Positions 18,898 through 28,500 are shown, counted from the stretch's first letter. The stretch: 64,000 nt of DNA from Microvirga lenta (GCF_020532555.1 NZ_JAJBBR010000005.1:248001-312000); one strand, 5' to 3'. Notes: generated from the sequence alone by a model not told the origin. Translations and numbers: made by a program.

Positions 18898-18956
18898 CGA
18901 ACGCGCCTCGTCCCCTAGATTGAGGATCGACCTCTCACACTTCCAAGGGCGGCCTC

Positions 18957-19865
18957 ATGAGCGACGATCTCTTCCCCGGTTTCGAATCCCACTGGATCGA
19001 CACGGAGGTCGGTCGCATCTTCGCGCGCTCCAAGGGGGACGGCCCTCCCCTCGTGCTGCTGCACGGCTTCCCGCAGACCCATGTCATGTGGCACCGCCTC
19101 GCGCCGGCCCTGGCCGAGACGCACCGGGTCGTGTGCATGGACCTGCGCGGCTACGGCTGGTCCACGGCGCCCCGCAGCGACGAGGCGCACCAGATCTATT
19201 CCAAGCGCGCCATGGGGCGGGACGTGGTCGCCGTCATGGAGGAGCTGGGCCATATCCGCTTCGCGGTGGCCGGGCACGATCGCGGGGCGCGGGTCGGCTA
19301 CCGGCTCGCCCTCGACCATCCCGGTCGGGTCGAGCGCCTCGCCCTCCTCGATATCCTGCCCACGTTCCACGTCTGGGCGCAGATGAGGGCCGGGAAGATC
19401 CCCGAGGCCCATTGGGGCTTCCTGTCCCAGCCCTACCCTCAGCCCGAGGAGGAGATCGGCCGCGATCCCCTGGCCTATTTCGAGGGCCTTCTCGCCAAAT
19501 GGTCCGCCCCGGGCGACCTGTCTCCCTTCGACCGCAAGGCGCTCAAATCCTACCGCGACAGCTGCAACGAGCCCTCCCGGATCCATGCCTTCTGCGAGGA
19601 TTACCGGGCGGGCGCCACCCGGGACGTGGAGGCGGACGAGGCCGACCTCGCGGCGGGCAAGACGATCAACTGCCCGGCCTACCTGATCTGGAGCGACTTC
19701 TATCTCGTGAGCGGCCCGGTCGGCGAGGAACAGCACCCCCTCGACGTGTGGCGGCAATCCTTCGCCCCCAAAATCGGCGGCATGGGCGTGACCTCGGGGC
19801 ATTTCGTGGCGGAGGAGAATCCGGGCGCGACGCTGGCGGCGCTGCAGGCGTTCCTGACAAGCTGA
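18957..19865 (+). CDS. Alpha/beta hydrolase, haloacetate dehalogenase-like
   Basis: The 302-residue protein is an alpha/beta hydrolase with LLHGFPQTH for the oxyanion region and GHDRGARVGYRLALD for the nucleophile elbow. The set expected of fluoroacetate dehalogenases can be traced: nucleophile D108, carboxylate-binding R109 and R112, D132, a halide-binding HW pair at 152-153 and the general base H282. Such enzymes split haloacetates to glycolate in the cytoplasm. Epoxide hydrolases share the fold but use two lid tyrosines, which I do not clearly see. It follows purD by 59 bases and converges on tadA. The physiological substrate is not known. Confidence 0.8.
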   Translation: MSDDLFPGFESHWIDTEVGRIFARSKGDGPPLVLLHGFPQTHVMWHRLAPALAETHRVVCMDLRGYGWSTAPRSDEAHQIYSKRAMGRDVVAVMEELGHIRFAVAGHDRGARVGYRLALDHPGRVERLALLDILPTFHVWAQMRAGKIPEAHWGFLSQPYPQPEEEIGRDPLAYFEGLLAKWSAPGDLSPFDRKALKSYRDSCNEPSRIHAFCEDYRAGATRDVEADEADLAAGKTINCPAYLIWSDFYLVSGPVGEEQHPLDVWRQSFAPKIGGMGVTSGHFVAEENPGATLAALQAFLTS

Positions 19866-19883
19866 AGCGCGAGGTGAGAGGGC

Positions 19884-20345
19884 TCACCGCCGCCCCTCGA
19901 AGAACCCCCTGAGCAGGGTCGCGGCCTCGCTTTCCCGGATGCCGCCATAGACCTCGGGCGCGTGGTGGCAGGTGGACTGGTGGAAGAAGCGCACGCCGTT
20001 CTCCACCGCCCCGCCCTTCGGGTCGTAGGCGGCGAAATAGACCCGCCTGATGCGCGCGAAGGAGATGGCGGCGGCGCACATGGTGCAGGGCTCCAGCGTC
20101 ACGTAGAGGTCGCAACCGGTCAGGCGCTCGTCGTCCAGAACCTCGCAGGCGCGGCGGATCGCCAGCATCTCCGCATGGGCCGAAGGGTCGCGCAGCTGGC
20201 GCGGGCGATTGCCGTCCGAGGCGACGAGGCGGCCGTCCCGGACGATCACGGCCCCGACCGGGACCTCGCCGCGCGTGGCGGCGGCGCGGGCCTCGTCGAA
20301 GGCGGCGCTCATGGGATCGAACTTGTTGCAGCCGGCGTTGTCCAT
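19884..20345 (-). CDS. tadA: tRNA-specific adenosine deaminase
   Basis: The 153-residue protein has the zinc deaminase motifs HAE (57-59) and PCTMC (86-90), with GEVPVGAVIV at the start of the fold. TadA converts adenosine 34 to inosine in tRNA-Arg(ACG), allowing wobble decoding. The start may instead be the ATG at 20312. It is divergent from the pseudouridine synthase gene, with 40 bases between the starts, so the two RNA-modification genes share a promoter region. Confidence 0.93.
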   Translation of the reverse strand: MDNAGCNKFDPMSAAFDEARAAATRGEVPVGAVIVRDGRLVASDGNRPRQLRDPSAHAEMLAIRRACEVLDDERLTGCDLYVTLEPCTMCAAAISFARIRRVYFAAYDPKGGAVENGVRFFHQSTCHHAPEVYGGIRESEAATLLRGFFEGRR

Positions 20346-20385
20346 GGCCCTCGCTTCTCTTTGTTTCCTCTGCTATCAGGCCGCC

Positions 20386-22329
20386 ATGACCGACAGCAAT
20401 GACAATAATCGGAAGGGCCGTCCAGGCGGACGCTCCGACCGAGGCCGCCCTTCCGGCGACCGGCCCTTCCGCAAGACCCGCGACGGCGGCGAGCGCCCCT
20501 TCCGGGCGCGCGGCGACGACGAGCGCCCGCGCAAGCCCCGCCCCGGCGGCGACAAGCCGTTCCGCCCGCGCCGCGACGAGGGCGACAAGCCGTTCCGTGG
20601 CCGCGGCACCGAAGACCGCCCGCGCCGGTTCGACCGCTCCGCCGAGGACCGCCCGCGCCGCGTCCGCGAGGACCGCGTCGAGGCGAAAGCGGAAACCCAG
20701 CCGCAGGAGCCCTCCGAGGAGCGCATCGCCAAGGTGATCGCCCGGGCCGGCATCGCCTCCCGCCGCGACGCGGAGGCGATGATCGCGGAAGGCCGCGTGA
20801 CCCTGAACGGCAAGGTGCTCGACAGCCCTGCCATGAACGTCACGGCCGAGGACAAGATCACCGTGGACGGGGAGCCGCTTCCCCTGCGGGAGCGCACGCG
20901 CCTGTGGCTCTTCCACAAGCCGCGCGGCCTCGTGACCACCGCCCGCGATCCCGAGGGGCGCCCGACCGTGTTCGAGAACCTGCCCGAGGAGCTGCCCCGG
21001 GTGGTGGCCGTCGGCCGGCTCGACATCAACACCGAAGGGCTCCTGCTCCTCACCAACGACGGCGGACTCGCCCGCGTCATCGCCCATCCGGATACCGGCT
21101 GGCTGCGCCGCTACAAGGTGCGCGCCCACGGCGAGGTGACCCAGGCCGATCTGGACCCCTTGCGCAACGGCATCACCATCGACGGCATCGAGTACGGCCC
21201 CGTGGAGGCCCGCCTCGACCGGGTGCAGGGCGACAATGCGTGGATCACGCTCGGCCTGCGCGAGGGCATGAACCGCGAGGTCAAGCGGATCCTCGAGCAT
21301 CTCGGCCTGCAGGTGAACCGCCTGATCCGCCTCTCCTTCGGCCCGTTCCAGCTCGGCGACATCGAGCCCGGCATGGTCGAAGAGGTCCGCACCAAGGTCC
21401 TGAAGGACCAGCTCGGCACCGCCCTCGCCGTCGAGGCGGGTGTCGATTTCGAAAGCTCCGTGCGCGAGCCCGTCGCGCCCTTCGGTTCGCCGAAGAAGGA
21501 GCGCGAAGAGCGTCAGGACCGCACTCCCCGCCAAGGGCGCGAGGAGCGGCCGAGCCGCTTCGGCCGCGACCGGGACGAAGAGCGCCCGCGCCGCCGCCGC
21601 GACGATGACGAGCGGCCCTTCCGCGCCCGCGACGAGCGCCGCGGCAGGGACGAGGAAGAGCCGAAGAAGCGCCCCTCCCGCCTCGACGTGAAGACGAGCG
21701 TCTGGCGCGCCGGCGAGACGGAGGATGCCCCGAGCAGGAAGCAGCCGCGCCGCGGCACCGACCCGAAGGAGGCGCGTGCCGCCAGCGGGGAGCGCCAGCG
21801 CCAGCGCGTGGGCGCCATCTCGTCGGGCGAAGGCCGCAAGGTGGTGGTCGAGCGGCTGGTGAGCGAGCCGAAGGAAGAGGCTCCCGCCCGCAAGCCGCGC
21901 CGGGAGGCTGACCGCTTCGCGCCGCGCGCCGACGACCGTCCGCGCCGCAGTGCTGCGGACCGGGAGGACCGTGCTCCGCGCGGCAGCCGCGAAGGCGGCT
22001 TCGGCCGCCCGCGCCGGGACGATGACCGTCCGCGCCGTCCGGCGGGGGACAAGCCGTTCCGCGCCCGCGCGTCCGAAGGCGAAGAGCGTCCGCGCCGCCC
22101 CCGTCCCGAGGGAGATCGCCCGTTCCGCAGCCGGGACGGCGACAAGCCCTTCCGTGCGGGCGGAGACGACCGTCCGCGCCGCGGCCCTCCGCGTGGCGAA
22201 GGCCCGGCCCGTGGCGGTCCGCGCAGTGGAGGCGGCTTCAAGGGCGGCCCCAGGGGCGGCTCCGGCGGCGGCTTCAAGGGAGGACCGAAGGGCGGCTCGA
22301 AAGGCGGCCCGCGCGGTCGCCGTCCGTGA
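20386..22329 (+). CDS. RluB/RsuA-family pseudouridine synthase with long disordered tails
   Basis: I start at the ATG at 20386 (647 residues). The folded core is only about 250 residues: an S4 RNA-binding domain (about 112-160, RIAKVIARAGIASRRDAEAM) and a synthase domain with the catalytic aspartate in GRLDINTEGLLLLTNDGG. The core fits RluB, which modifies U2605 of 23S rRNA, or RsuA. About 110 residues before and 280 after are made of charged low-complexity sequence with repeated RPRR, KPFR and DRPFR units, ending in Gly/Lys/Arg (GGFKGGP) repeats. These tails are probably disordered and RNA-binding. rsmD begins 10 bases after the stop. Confidence 0.9.
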   Translation: MTDSNDNNRKGRPGGRSDRGRPSGDRPFRKTRDGGERPFRARGDDERPRKPRPGGDKPFRPRRDEGDKPFRGRGTEDRPRRFDRSAEDRPRRVREDRVEAKAETQPQEPSEERIAKVIARAGIASRRDAEAMIAEGRVTLNGKVLDSPAMNVTAEDKITVDGEPLPLRERTRLWLFHKPRGLVTTARDPEGRPTVFENLPEELPRVVAVGRLDINTEGLLLLTNDGGLARVIAHPDTGWLRRYKVRAHGEVTQADLDPLRNGITIDGIEYGPVEARLDRVQGDNAWITLGLREGMNREVKRILEHLGLQVNRLIRLSFGPFQLGDIEPGMVEEVRTKVLKDQLGTALAVEAGVDFESSVREPVAPFGSPKKEREERQDRTPRQGREERPSRFGRDRDEERPRRRRDDDERPFRARDERRGRDEEEPKKRPSRLDVKTSVWRAGETEDAPSRKQPRRGTDPKEARAASGERQRQRVGAISSGEGRKVVVERLVSEPKEEAPARKPRREADRFAPRADDRPRRSAADREDRAPRGSREGGFGRPRRDDDRPRRPAGDKPFRARASEGEERPRRPRPEGDRPFRSRDGDKPFRAGGDDRPRRGPPRGEGPARGGPRSGGGFKGGPRGGSGGGFKGGPKGGSKGGPRGRRP

Positions 22330-22339
22330 GGGCTGAGCC

Positions 22340-22903
22340 GTGAGAATCGTGGGCGGGCGCTGGCGCGGCCGCTCGCTGGCAGGACCGAAGTCGGACAGCA
22401 TCCGTCCGACATCGGATCGCCTGCGCGAGACGATCTTCAACATCCTCCAGCATTCCTACGACGACCCGGTCGAGGGCGCCCGCGTGCTCGACCTCTTCGC
22501 CGGCACCGGCGCCATGGGCCTGGAGGCCCTGTCGCGCGGGGCGGCTTTCGCCCTGTTCGTGGACGACGGCGCGCAGGCGCGCGGCCTGATCCGCGAGAAT
22601 GTGGAGAGCGTCGGCGTCGGCGGCGCCACCCGGCTGTTCCGCCGCGACGCCACGCGCATGGGCGCGGCGGCGCCGAACGCCCCCTTCTCCCTCGTCTTCT
22701 GCGACCCGCCCTACGGCAAGGATCTGGCGCCCAGGGCGCTCCGTTCCTGTGCCGAAGGCGGCTGGCTGACGCCGGACGCCCTCGTGGTGGTGGAGGAGGC
22801 GCAAGGGGTCGAGGTCACCCTGCCCGACGGCTTCGAGGAGATCGAGCGCCGGGATTACGGGGAGACCAAGGTGGTGTTCGGACGGTTTACGGCGGCGAGC
22901 TAG
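22340..22903 (+). CDS. rsmD: 16S rRNA (guanine-966-N2)-methyltransferase
   Basis: The 187-residue Rossmann-fold enzyme begins with MRIVGGRWRGR, has the AdoMet site DLFAGTGAMGLEALSRGA (about 50-67) and the catalytic DPPYGK motif near residue 120. RsmD methylates G966 of 16S rRNA during 30S assembly. It is probably co-transcribed with the upstream pseudouridine synthase, ten bases away. It converges on the glucose dehydrogenase gene; a 7-bp hairpin (22926-22944) lies between the two stops. Confidence 0.93.
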   Translation: MRIVGGRWRGRSLAGPKSDSIRPTSDRLRETIFNILQHSYDDPVEGARVLDLFAGTGAMGLEALSRGAAFALFVDDGAQARGLIRENVESVGVGGATRLFRRDATRMGAAAPNAPFSLVFCDPPYGKDLAPRALRSCAEGGWLTPDALVVVEEAQGVEVTLPDGFEEIERRDYGETKVVFGRFTAAS

Positions 22904-22957
22904 GCCCGCCGCCCCCGCCACCCCTGACATTCGCCGTGAATGTCCGGCGGAGGGTGA

Positions 22958-25453
22958 CTATTGCTGCCGCGGCAGTGCATAGGCGATGACGTAATCGCCC
23001 ACCTTGGTGCCGAGCGAGCCATGCCCGCCGGCGACCACCAGCAGGTACTGCCGGCCATCCTCCCCGAGATAGGTCATGGGCGTCGACTGGCCGCCTGCAG
23101 GCAGGCGGCTTTCCCAGAGCTGCTCGCCGTTCGTGACGTCATAGGCGCGCACATAATAGTCGATCGTCCCCGACAGGAAGGCGACGCCGCTTGCCGTCAT
23201 CATCGGCCCGCCCAGGCTCGGGACGCCCATCTTGAAGGGCAGAGGCACGGGCGCCTGGTCGCGCACGGTGCCGTTCTTGTGCATCCAGATGATCTGTCCG
23301 GTGGTCAGGTCGGCCGCGGCCACATAGCCCCAGGGCGGCTCCTGGCACGGCAGGCCCAGCGCCGACGTGAACGGATAGAGCTGCACGGCGAAGGGCGCGC
23401 CGAAATTCTCGTTCAGGGCCGGCAGGCTGCCCTCCGGCCGGTTCTCGCCCTGCACGTAGAGCGTCGTGTCGTCCTCGCGCGGCACCAGCCGCGACACGAA
23501 GGCCAAATAAGCCGGTGTCGTGAAGGCGATCTGGCGCTCGGGATCGACCGCGATGCTGCCCCAGTTGAACACGCCGAAATTGCCCGGATGGACCAGCGTC
23601 CCCTGCGTCGAGGGAGGCGTGTAGCGGCCCTCGTAGCGCAGGCGGTGGAACTGGATGCGGCAGGCGAGCTGATCGAACAGCGTCGCTCCCCACATGTCGC
23701 GCCCGGTGAGAGGCGGCGGATCGAAGCTCAGGGCGGAAACCGGCTGCGTCGGCGCCGTCCGGTCGCCCTCGGCGGCGCCCTGAGGAACCGGAACCTCCGT
23801 AATCGGGAGAATGGGCCGGCCGTTGCGCCGGTCGAGCACGTAGATCTCGCCCTGCTTGGTCGGCTGCACGAGAGCGGGCACGGTCTCGCCGTTGACCGTC
23901 AGGTCGATCAGGCTCGGCTGCGAGGGCACGTCGTAGTCCCACAGGTCGTGATGGACGGTCTGGAAGTGCCAGCGCACCTGTCCTGTGGCGAGATCGAGAG
24001 CGACGACCGAGGACGAGAAGCGGTCGACATTCTCGCTGCGGTTGCCGCCCCACTGGTCCGGCGGCTGGTTGCCGAGGGGCACGTAGACCATGCCGAGTTC
24101 CTGGTCGACGCTGGAGATCGACCAGCTGTTCGGGGAGTTCGGCACATAACTCTCGCCCGGCGCGATCGGCGCCGTCTGATCGGGATTGCCGGAATCCCAG
24201 TTCCAGACGAGTTCGCCCGTATCGACGTTGAAGGCGCGGATGACGCCCGACTGCTCGTTGGTCGAGACATTGTCCAGAACCGTGCCGCCGACGATGATGA
24301 GGTCACGCGTGACCACGACGGGAGATGTCGAGTAATAGGCGCCCGGCTTCACGTTGGGCATGTTGGCCCAGAGATTGATCTGGCCCTTGCCGCCGCCGAA
24401 ATTCGAGCAGACGGCCCCGTTGTCCGGGTTGAGGGCGATCACGCGGCCATCCGCCGTGGGCATGAAGAGCTTCGTCGTACAGGTCTCGGCCGTCCGGCCC
24501 TCCGCCGCTGCCACGGGCAGGTCCGGCACGGTGGGGTCCCGGGCCGCCGGCGGCGTGATGGCGGGCGCCGGCGGGGGCGCATCGCCACGTCCCGGATGAT
24601 AGGACAGGCCGCGGCAGGTCAGGTGCTGAAGCGCGAGTTCGCCCTGGACCTTCGGATCGTAGCGCCAGATCTCGACTCCGGTCGTGGCGTCGATGGCGAT
24701 GACCTGCTGGTGCGGCGTGCACAGGAAGAGCCTGTTGCCGATCTTCAGCGGCGTCACCTGAAAGGTCGTCTCCTGGGGGTCGCCCGGCTGAGAGAGCGGG
24801 ACGTCCCCGGTGCGGTAGGTCCAGGCGACCTCGAGATTGGCCACATTCGCCGGAGTGATCTGGTCGAGCGGCGAATACCGCTGGCCGTAATCCGTCCGTC
24901 CGTACGAGCGCCACTCGCCGGGTGGAACACCCAGCGCATCCGGTGGAACCTGCGCGCGGGGAGCAGGCGCCGCTCCCTCGATCCGGTTGGGGTCGGTGAA
25001 CCATGAGACTGCCGCGACGGCGAGGGCGATGCCGAGGGCCGCAGTCAGCGGCAGGCCGGCGCCCCGGAAAGCCGACACCCGCGCGGGAGATGCCGGAGTG
25101 GCAGGATCGGCGGGCCTGCGGCGGAGGGCGCGCGTCACCCAAGGGGTCAGCAGGAGGAGGCCCAGGACGAAGATGACGCCCCCGCGCGCCGCGAGCGGCC
25201 ACCAGTCGAGTCCTGCCTCCCACAGCGCCCAGACGAGGGTGCCGACGACGACGGCGGCGAAGACCCAGAGAGCCGCAGGGCTGTGCCGAAAGAGCAGGAA
25301 AGCCGTCAAAAGGAAGCCGATGCCGGCGATGAGGTAGTACCAGGAGCCCCCGAGCATGATCAGCCAGATCCCGCCGCCGCCGAGACCCAGGCCCATCAAC
25401 GCCATGAGAATTCCCGTTCCGATAAGAACGGGGCTCCGCCTCACCTCACTCAT
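22958..25453 (-). CDS. gcd: Membrane-bound PQQ-dependent glucose dehydrogenase
   Basis: I place the start at MSEVRRSP (831 residues), preceded by GGGGAAAA. The first ~140 residues hold about five membrane helices, as in mGDH. The rest is the PQQ beta-propeller, beginning WRSYGRTDYGQRYSPLDQI, with typical blocks such as TCRGLSYH and RWHFQTVHHDLWDYDVPSQP. It oxidises glucose to glucono-lactone in the periplasm and passes electrons to ubiquinone, linking it loosely to the ubiA product. PQQ synthesis genes are not in the window, so the apoenzyme needs them elsewhere. Other quinoprotein alcohol dehydrogenases lack the N-terminal helices, which favours this call. Confidence 0.92.
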   Translation of the reverse strand: MSEVRRSPVLIGTGILMALMGLGLGGGGIWLIMLGGSWYYLIAGIGFLLTAFLLFRHSPAALWVFAAVVVGTLVWALWEAGLDWWPLAARGGVIFVLGLLLLTPWVTRALRRRPADPATPASPARVSAFRGAGLPLTAALGIALAVAAVSWFTDPNRIEGAAPAPRAQVPPDALGVPPGEWRSYGRTDYGQRYSPLDQITPANVANLEVAWTYRTGDVPLSQPGDPQETTFQVTPLKIGNRLFLCTPHQQVIAIDATTGVEIWRYDPKVQGELALQHLTCRGLSYHPGRGDAPPPAPAITPPAARDPTVPDLPVAAAEGRTAETCTTKLFMPTADGRVIALNPDNGAVCSNFGGGKGQINLWANMPNVKPGAYYSTSPVVVTRDLIIVGGTVLDNVSTNEQSGVIRAFNVDTGELVWNWDSGNPDQTAPIAPGESYVPNSPNSWSISSVDQELGMVYVPLGNQPPDQWGGNRSENVDRFSSSVVALDLATGQVRWHFQTVHHDLWDYDVPSQPSLIDLTVNGETVPALVQPTKQGEIYVLDRRNGRPILPITEVPVPQGAAEGDRTAPTQPVSALSFDPPPLTGRDMWGATLFDQLACRIQFHRLRYEGRYTPPSTQGTLVHPGNFGVFNWGSIAVDPERQIAFTTPAYLAFVSRLVPREDDTTLYVQGENRPEGSLPALNENFGAPFAVQLYPFTSALGLPCQEPPWGYVAAADLTTGQIIWMHKNGTVRDQAPVPLPFKMGVPSLGGPMMTASGVAFLSGTIDYYVRAYDVTNGEQLWESRLPAGGQSTPMTYLGEDGRQYLLVVAGGHGSLGTKVGDYVIAYALPRQQ

Positions 25454-25771
25454 GATTTTTCCCCAATGTCGCCACTGTGCACTTGGGTAACGCCGCGCGC
25501 CCGGGATTGTTCGTTGCTCCGTGCGACAACGTGGCGCGGAGCACATCCGAAGAAGCGCGCAATGATCTGCGTCAATTTCTGAAAATTTTCCTGCCGAAAA
25601 GATCAAATCTTATACTATTGATCCAAAATAGTTCATCTATGAACTTCCCTAAATGGATGCTTCTTTGAACTTACATTTACTTGGCCATTGCATTGTTTAG
25701 CCGCCTGATATCCATGACGCGTCCGGGGGCGCGCGCTTCCCGCGGCCATGCGGGCAGGTCACCGAAAGAAA
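25454..25771. other. AT-rich divergent spacer between gcd and the chemoreceptor gene
   Basis: This 318-base stretch has no convincing gene. Its middle (about 25570-25700) is much richer in A+T than the rest of the window and contains the inverted repeat GTTCAT-CT-ATGAAC at 25631-25644, with another GAAC half-site about 22 bases on. It must carry the promoters of both flanking genes. Confidence 0.6.
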
Positions 25772-27469
25772 ATGCAATTCCTCAACAACTTGAAACTCAT
25801 CACGAAGCTGGCCATTCCGGTCACGATCTTTGTCGCCGTTGCCATCGGGCTGATCGCTTTTGCTAAGGTCGGTCTCGACACAATGTCCGCGGATACGCAG
25901 GAGCTCGTCGAGGACGACGCGGCCCGCCTCACGCGCATCCTTCAGATCAACGCCGAGGTGAACGAGGCGACGATCCAGGAGAAGAACCTGATCCTGCTCT
26001 CCGCGAGCCAGCCGGATCGCATCGAGCGGACCGTCGGCGTGTACCAGCAGTACCGGAAGGCGACGATGCAGCACCTCGACGAGCTCGTTGCCCTGGCGAG
26101 GTCTCCTCAGATGCGCGCGATCAACGAGAACATCAAGGCGACCGCCACCAAGTACTTCGAGTTGATGGACAAGAGCGTCGCCTTCGCGGCGAAGGACAAC
26201 GACGCGGCGGCTCTCGAGATTTCCAACGGAGAAGGTCGCGACTACCGCATGAAGGTCCGCGACATCCTGCAGGAGCGGATCGACGGCAACACCAAGGCAC
26301 TGGAGCAGGCGAAGCAGGAGGCAAGGGAGCTGGCGTCCAACACGTCCACCGCCCTGATCCTGGCAGGCACGCTCGGCATTCTGGTCGCCGCAGGCCTGGT
26401 CGGAGCGATCACGGTCTTCGGCATCACGCGTCCGCTCGGAACTATGACGAGCGCTATGGCCCGTCTCGCGAATGGGGATCTCACGGTCAACGTCGCCGGC
26501 GCCGAGCGCAAGGACGAAGTCGGCCAGCTCGCCCGCGCGCTCCAGGTCTTCAAGGACAACGCCATCGAGGCCAAGCGTCTTGCCGCCGAGCAGGAGGCCG
26601 AGAACGACGCCAAGATGCGCCGTGCCCAGCTTCTCGACCAGCTGACCAAGGCCTTCGAGGCCAATGTCTCGGCCCTGACCCAAGGGCTCGCCTCCGCCGC
26701 CACCGAGATGGAGGCCACGGCCCAGTCCATGACGTCCATCGCCGACCAGACCAACAGCCAGTCGGTCAACGTCGCCACCGCCGCCGAGCAGACCTCGGCC
26801 AACGTGCAGACGGTCGCCGCCGCCACCGAGGAGCTGTCCATCTCGATCCGCGAAATCGCCGGTCAGGTGAACCAGTCATCGCAGATCGCCGAGCGGGCGG
26901 TGCACGATGCCCGGCGCACGGACAACATCGTTCAGCAGCTGGCGGGGACCGCCGAGAAGATCGGCAACGTGATCGCGCTGATCAACAATATCGCGTCCCA
27001 GACCAACCTGCTCGCCCTCAACGCCACCATCGAGGCGGCCCGGGCGGGAGAAGCCGGCAAGGGCTTCGCCGTCGTCGCCACCGAGGTCAAGGAGCTGGCG
27101 GGCCAGACCGCCAAGGCCACCGAGGAGATCTCCAACCAGATCAGCTCGGTCCAGCAGGCCACCCGCGAGGCCGTCGGAGCGATCCAGGAAATCGCCAAGA
27201 CCATCGGCGAGATGTCCCAGATCTCCGTGAGCATTGCGGCGGCGATGGAGGAGCAAGGCGCCGCCACCGCCGAAATCGCCCGCAACGTGCAGGAGGCCGC
27301 CCGCGGCACCGAGCAGGTGACCGGCAATATCGGCGACGTGCGCCAGGGCGCCGGCGAGACCGGGGCGGCCGCCTCTCAGGTGCTCTCCGCCGCCCGGGAG
27401 CTGGCCCGGCACTCGGCCAGCCTCGGCCAGGAGGTCGACGGCTTCCTCTCGGGCGTGAAGGCCGCCTGA
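25772..27469 (+). CDS. Methyl-accepting chemotaxis protein
   Basis: I choose the ATG at 25772 (MQFLNN, 565 residues), preceded by GAAAGAAA. A membrane helix at about 10-30 is followed by a ~150-residue periplasmic helical region resembling four-helix-bundle sensors (sequence [20 protein letters not shown]), a second helix at about 190-212, a HAMP segment and a long signalling coiled coil. The hairpin tip [20 protein letters not shown] is the receptor hallmark that contacts CheA and CheW. The ligand is not evident, and no che genes are nearby, so it is an orphan receptor gene. A long hairpin lies after its stop. Confidence 0.93.
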   Translation: MQFLNNLKLITKLAIPVTIFVAVAIGLIAFAKVGLDTMSADTQELVEDDAARLTRILQINAEVNEATIQEKNLILLSASQPDRIERTVGVYQQYRKATMQHLDELVALARSPQMRAINENIKATATKYFELMDKSVAFAAKDNDAAALEISNGEGRDYRMKVRDILQERIDGNTKALEQAKQEARELASNTSTALILAGTLGILVAAGLVGAITVFGITRPLGTMTSAMARLANGDLTVNVAGAERKDEVGQLARALQVFKDNAIEAKRLAAEQEAENDAKMRRAQLLDQLTKAFEANVSALTQGLASAATEMEATAQSMTSIADQTNSQSVNVATAAEQTSANVQTVAAATEELSISIREIAGQVNQSSQIAERAVHDARRTDNIVQQLAGTAEKIGNVIALINNIASQTNLLALNATIEAARAGEAGKGFAVVATEVKELAGQTAKATEEISNQISSVQQATREAVGAIQEIAKTIGEMSQISVSIAAAMEEQGAATAEIARNVQEAARGTEQVTGNIGDVRQGAGETGAAASQVLSAARELARHSASLGQEVDGFLSGVKAA

Positions 27470-27484
27470 CGCAACGATAACCAC

Positions 27485-27526
27485 GACCTGCGCCCCTCAG
27501 GAGTCGCTCTCCTGGGGGCGCAGGTC
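27485..27526 (+). terminator. Long hairpin after the chemoreceptor gene
   Basis: GACCTGCGCCCC...CAGGAG (27485-27503) pairs with CTCCTGGGGGCGCAGGTC (27509-27526), an 18-bp stem with one bulged base, 16 bases past the stop. There is no clear T-run, so it may be a Rho-assisted or transcript-stabilising hairpin. The rest of the 296-base gap to 27766 shows no gene. Confidence 0.5.
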
Positions 27527-27765
27527 CTCGAACCCGGCCGAGAGGCCCGGGCAGGCCCTTGGTCCCTGCCCACCCGATGCACTACAAATCCGGCATGGTC
27601 CGGATCGCGCTCATTCCTTCGCAGCCCATGACGCCGCCATAGCCCCTCCGCCATCGCACGGGCGCGCGGGCATTCGGCCTCGCTCCCGACCATCCCGCGT
27701 CGGATCGTATTCCCCTCTACATCCGGCGCGACTGTTTCGGGCGGAGCCGTCAGGGAGGACGATCA

Positions 27766-28119
27766 ATGAACACGAAAAGCCAATCGGATCGGGAGCGTGC
27801 GGAGAAATACCGGACGCGGCTCGAGGCGGAACTGGCCGAGACCGAGGCGCTGGTCGCGGCCAATGCCGGCAACAGCGCACCGGTCCAGCTCGATCAGCAG
27901 AGCGTGGGTCGCCTCGCCCGCATGGATGCCATGCAGGTCCAGGCCATGGCGCAGGAGGCCGAGCGGCGCCGCAAGGACCGCGTGCTGCGCATCAGGGGCG
28001 CCCTGCAGCGAATCGAGGAAGGCGAGTTCGGCTACTGCGCCGAATGCGGCGAGGAGATCGCCGAGGGCCGTCTCGACATCGACCCGACCTTCCACCTCTG
28101 CGTGAAATGCGCCCGCTGA
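27766..28119 (+). CDS. DksA/TraR-type zinc-finger protein
   Basis: The 117-residue protein has a helical N-terminal half and a C4 zinc finger formed by C91, C94, C112 and C115 (YCAECGEEI and LCVKCA). The family binds the RNA polymerase secondary channel and adjusts transcription, as DksA does with ppGpp. It is shorter than DksA (about 150) and closer to the TraR/YbiI-like size, and I do not see the paired coiled-coil-tip aspartates of DksA, so its effect on polymerase is uncertain. GGGAGG at 27751-27756 is the ribosome-binding site. It converges on the DUF202 gene. Confidence 0.85.
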   Translation: MNTKSQSDRERAEKYRTRLEAELAETEALVAANAGNSAPVQLDQQSVGRLARMDAMQVQAMAQEAERRRKDRVLRIRGALQRIEEGEFGYCAECGEEIAEGRLDIDPTFHLCVKCAR

Positions 28120-28134
28120 GAGCGCCAGGAGGCT

Positions 28135-28500
28135 CTAGAAGAGCCAGGTGACGGCACCGGCAACGCCTGCCGCCAGAACGAGCAGCCCGGTTCCCGCCGC
28201 AAGGGACCAGACGGACAGCGAGCGCACCTCTTCGTTGTTGATGCGCCTGGATGTCCTGCGATAGCGCCCGTAGGCGACGAAGAGAATCACGAACGCCAGG
28301 GCAATGAGAAGCGTGGCGCCGCCGCGGATGACCCATTGCGGCTGTACGTCGCCGAAGAGACGCACGAATCCCACGGCTCCGGCTAGGGCCGCCATGGCCG
28401 TGCGCCACCAGGCGGCCAGGGTCCGCTCGGCTGCCAGCATGGTGCGGTCGTGCGCAAGGTCGACGCTGTCGACTTCTGTTGCGGGGTCGCTTTGGGGCAT
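28135..28500 (-). CDS. DUF202 membrane protein (YidH-like)
   Basis: The 121-residue protein contains LAHDRTMLAAERTLAAWWRTAMA near the start, the conserved opening of DUF202/YidH proteins, followed by three hydrophobic helices (about 37-55, 63-83 and 100-121). The family sits in the inner membrane and its function is unknown. It lies downstream of rpsU on the same strand, separated by 110 bases that include a GC-rich hairpin (28552-28578). Confidence 0.85.
   Translation of the reverse strand: MPQSDPATEVDSVDLAHDRTMLAAERTLAAWWRTAMAALAGAVGFVRLFGDVQPQWVIRGGATLLIALAFVILFVAYGRYRRTSRRINNEEVRSLSVWSLAAGTGLLVLAAGVAGAVTWLF

Noticed and set aside
20400-20700. DNA tandem repeats at the start of the pseudouridine synthase gene as a mobile or satellite element
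   Set aside because: The repetition follows the RPRR/KPFR codons of one protein and varies in sequence. It is low-complexity coding DNA.
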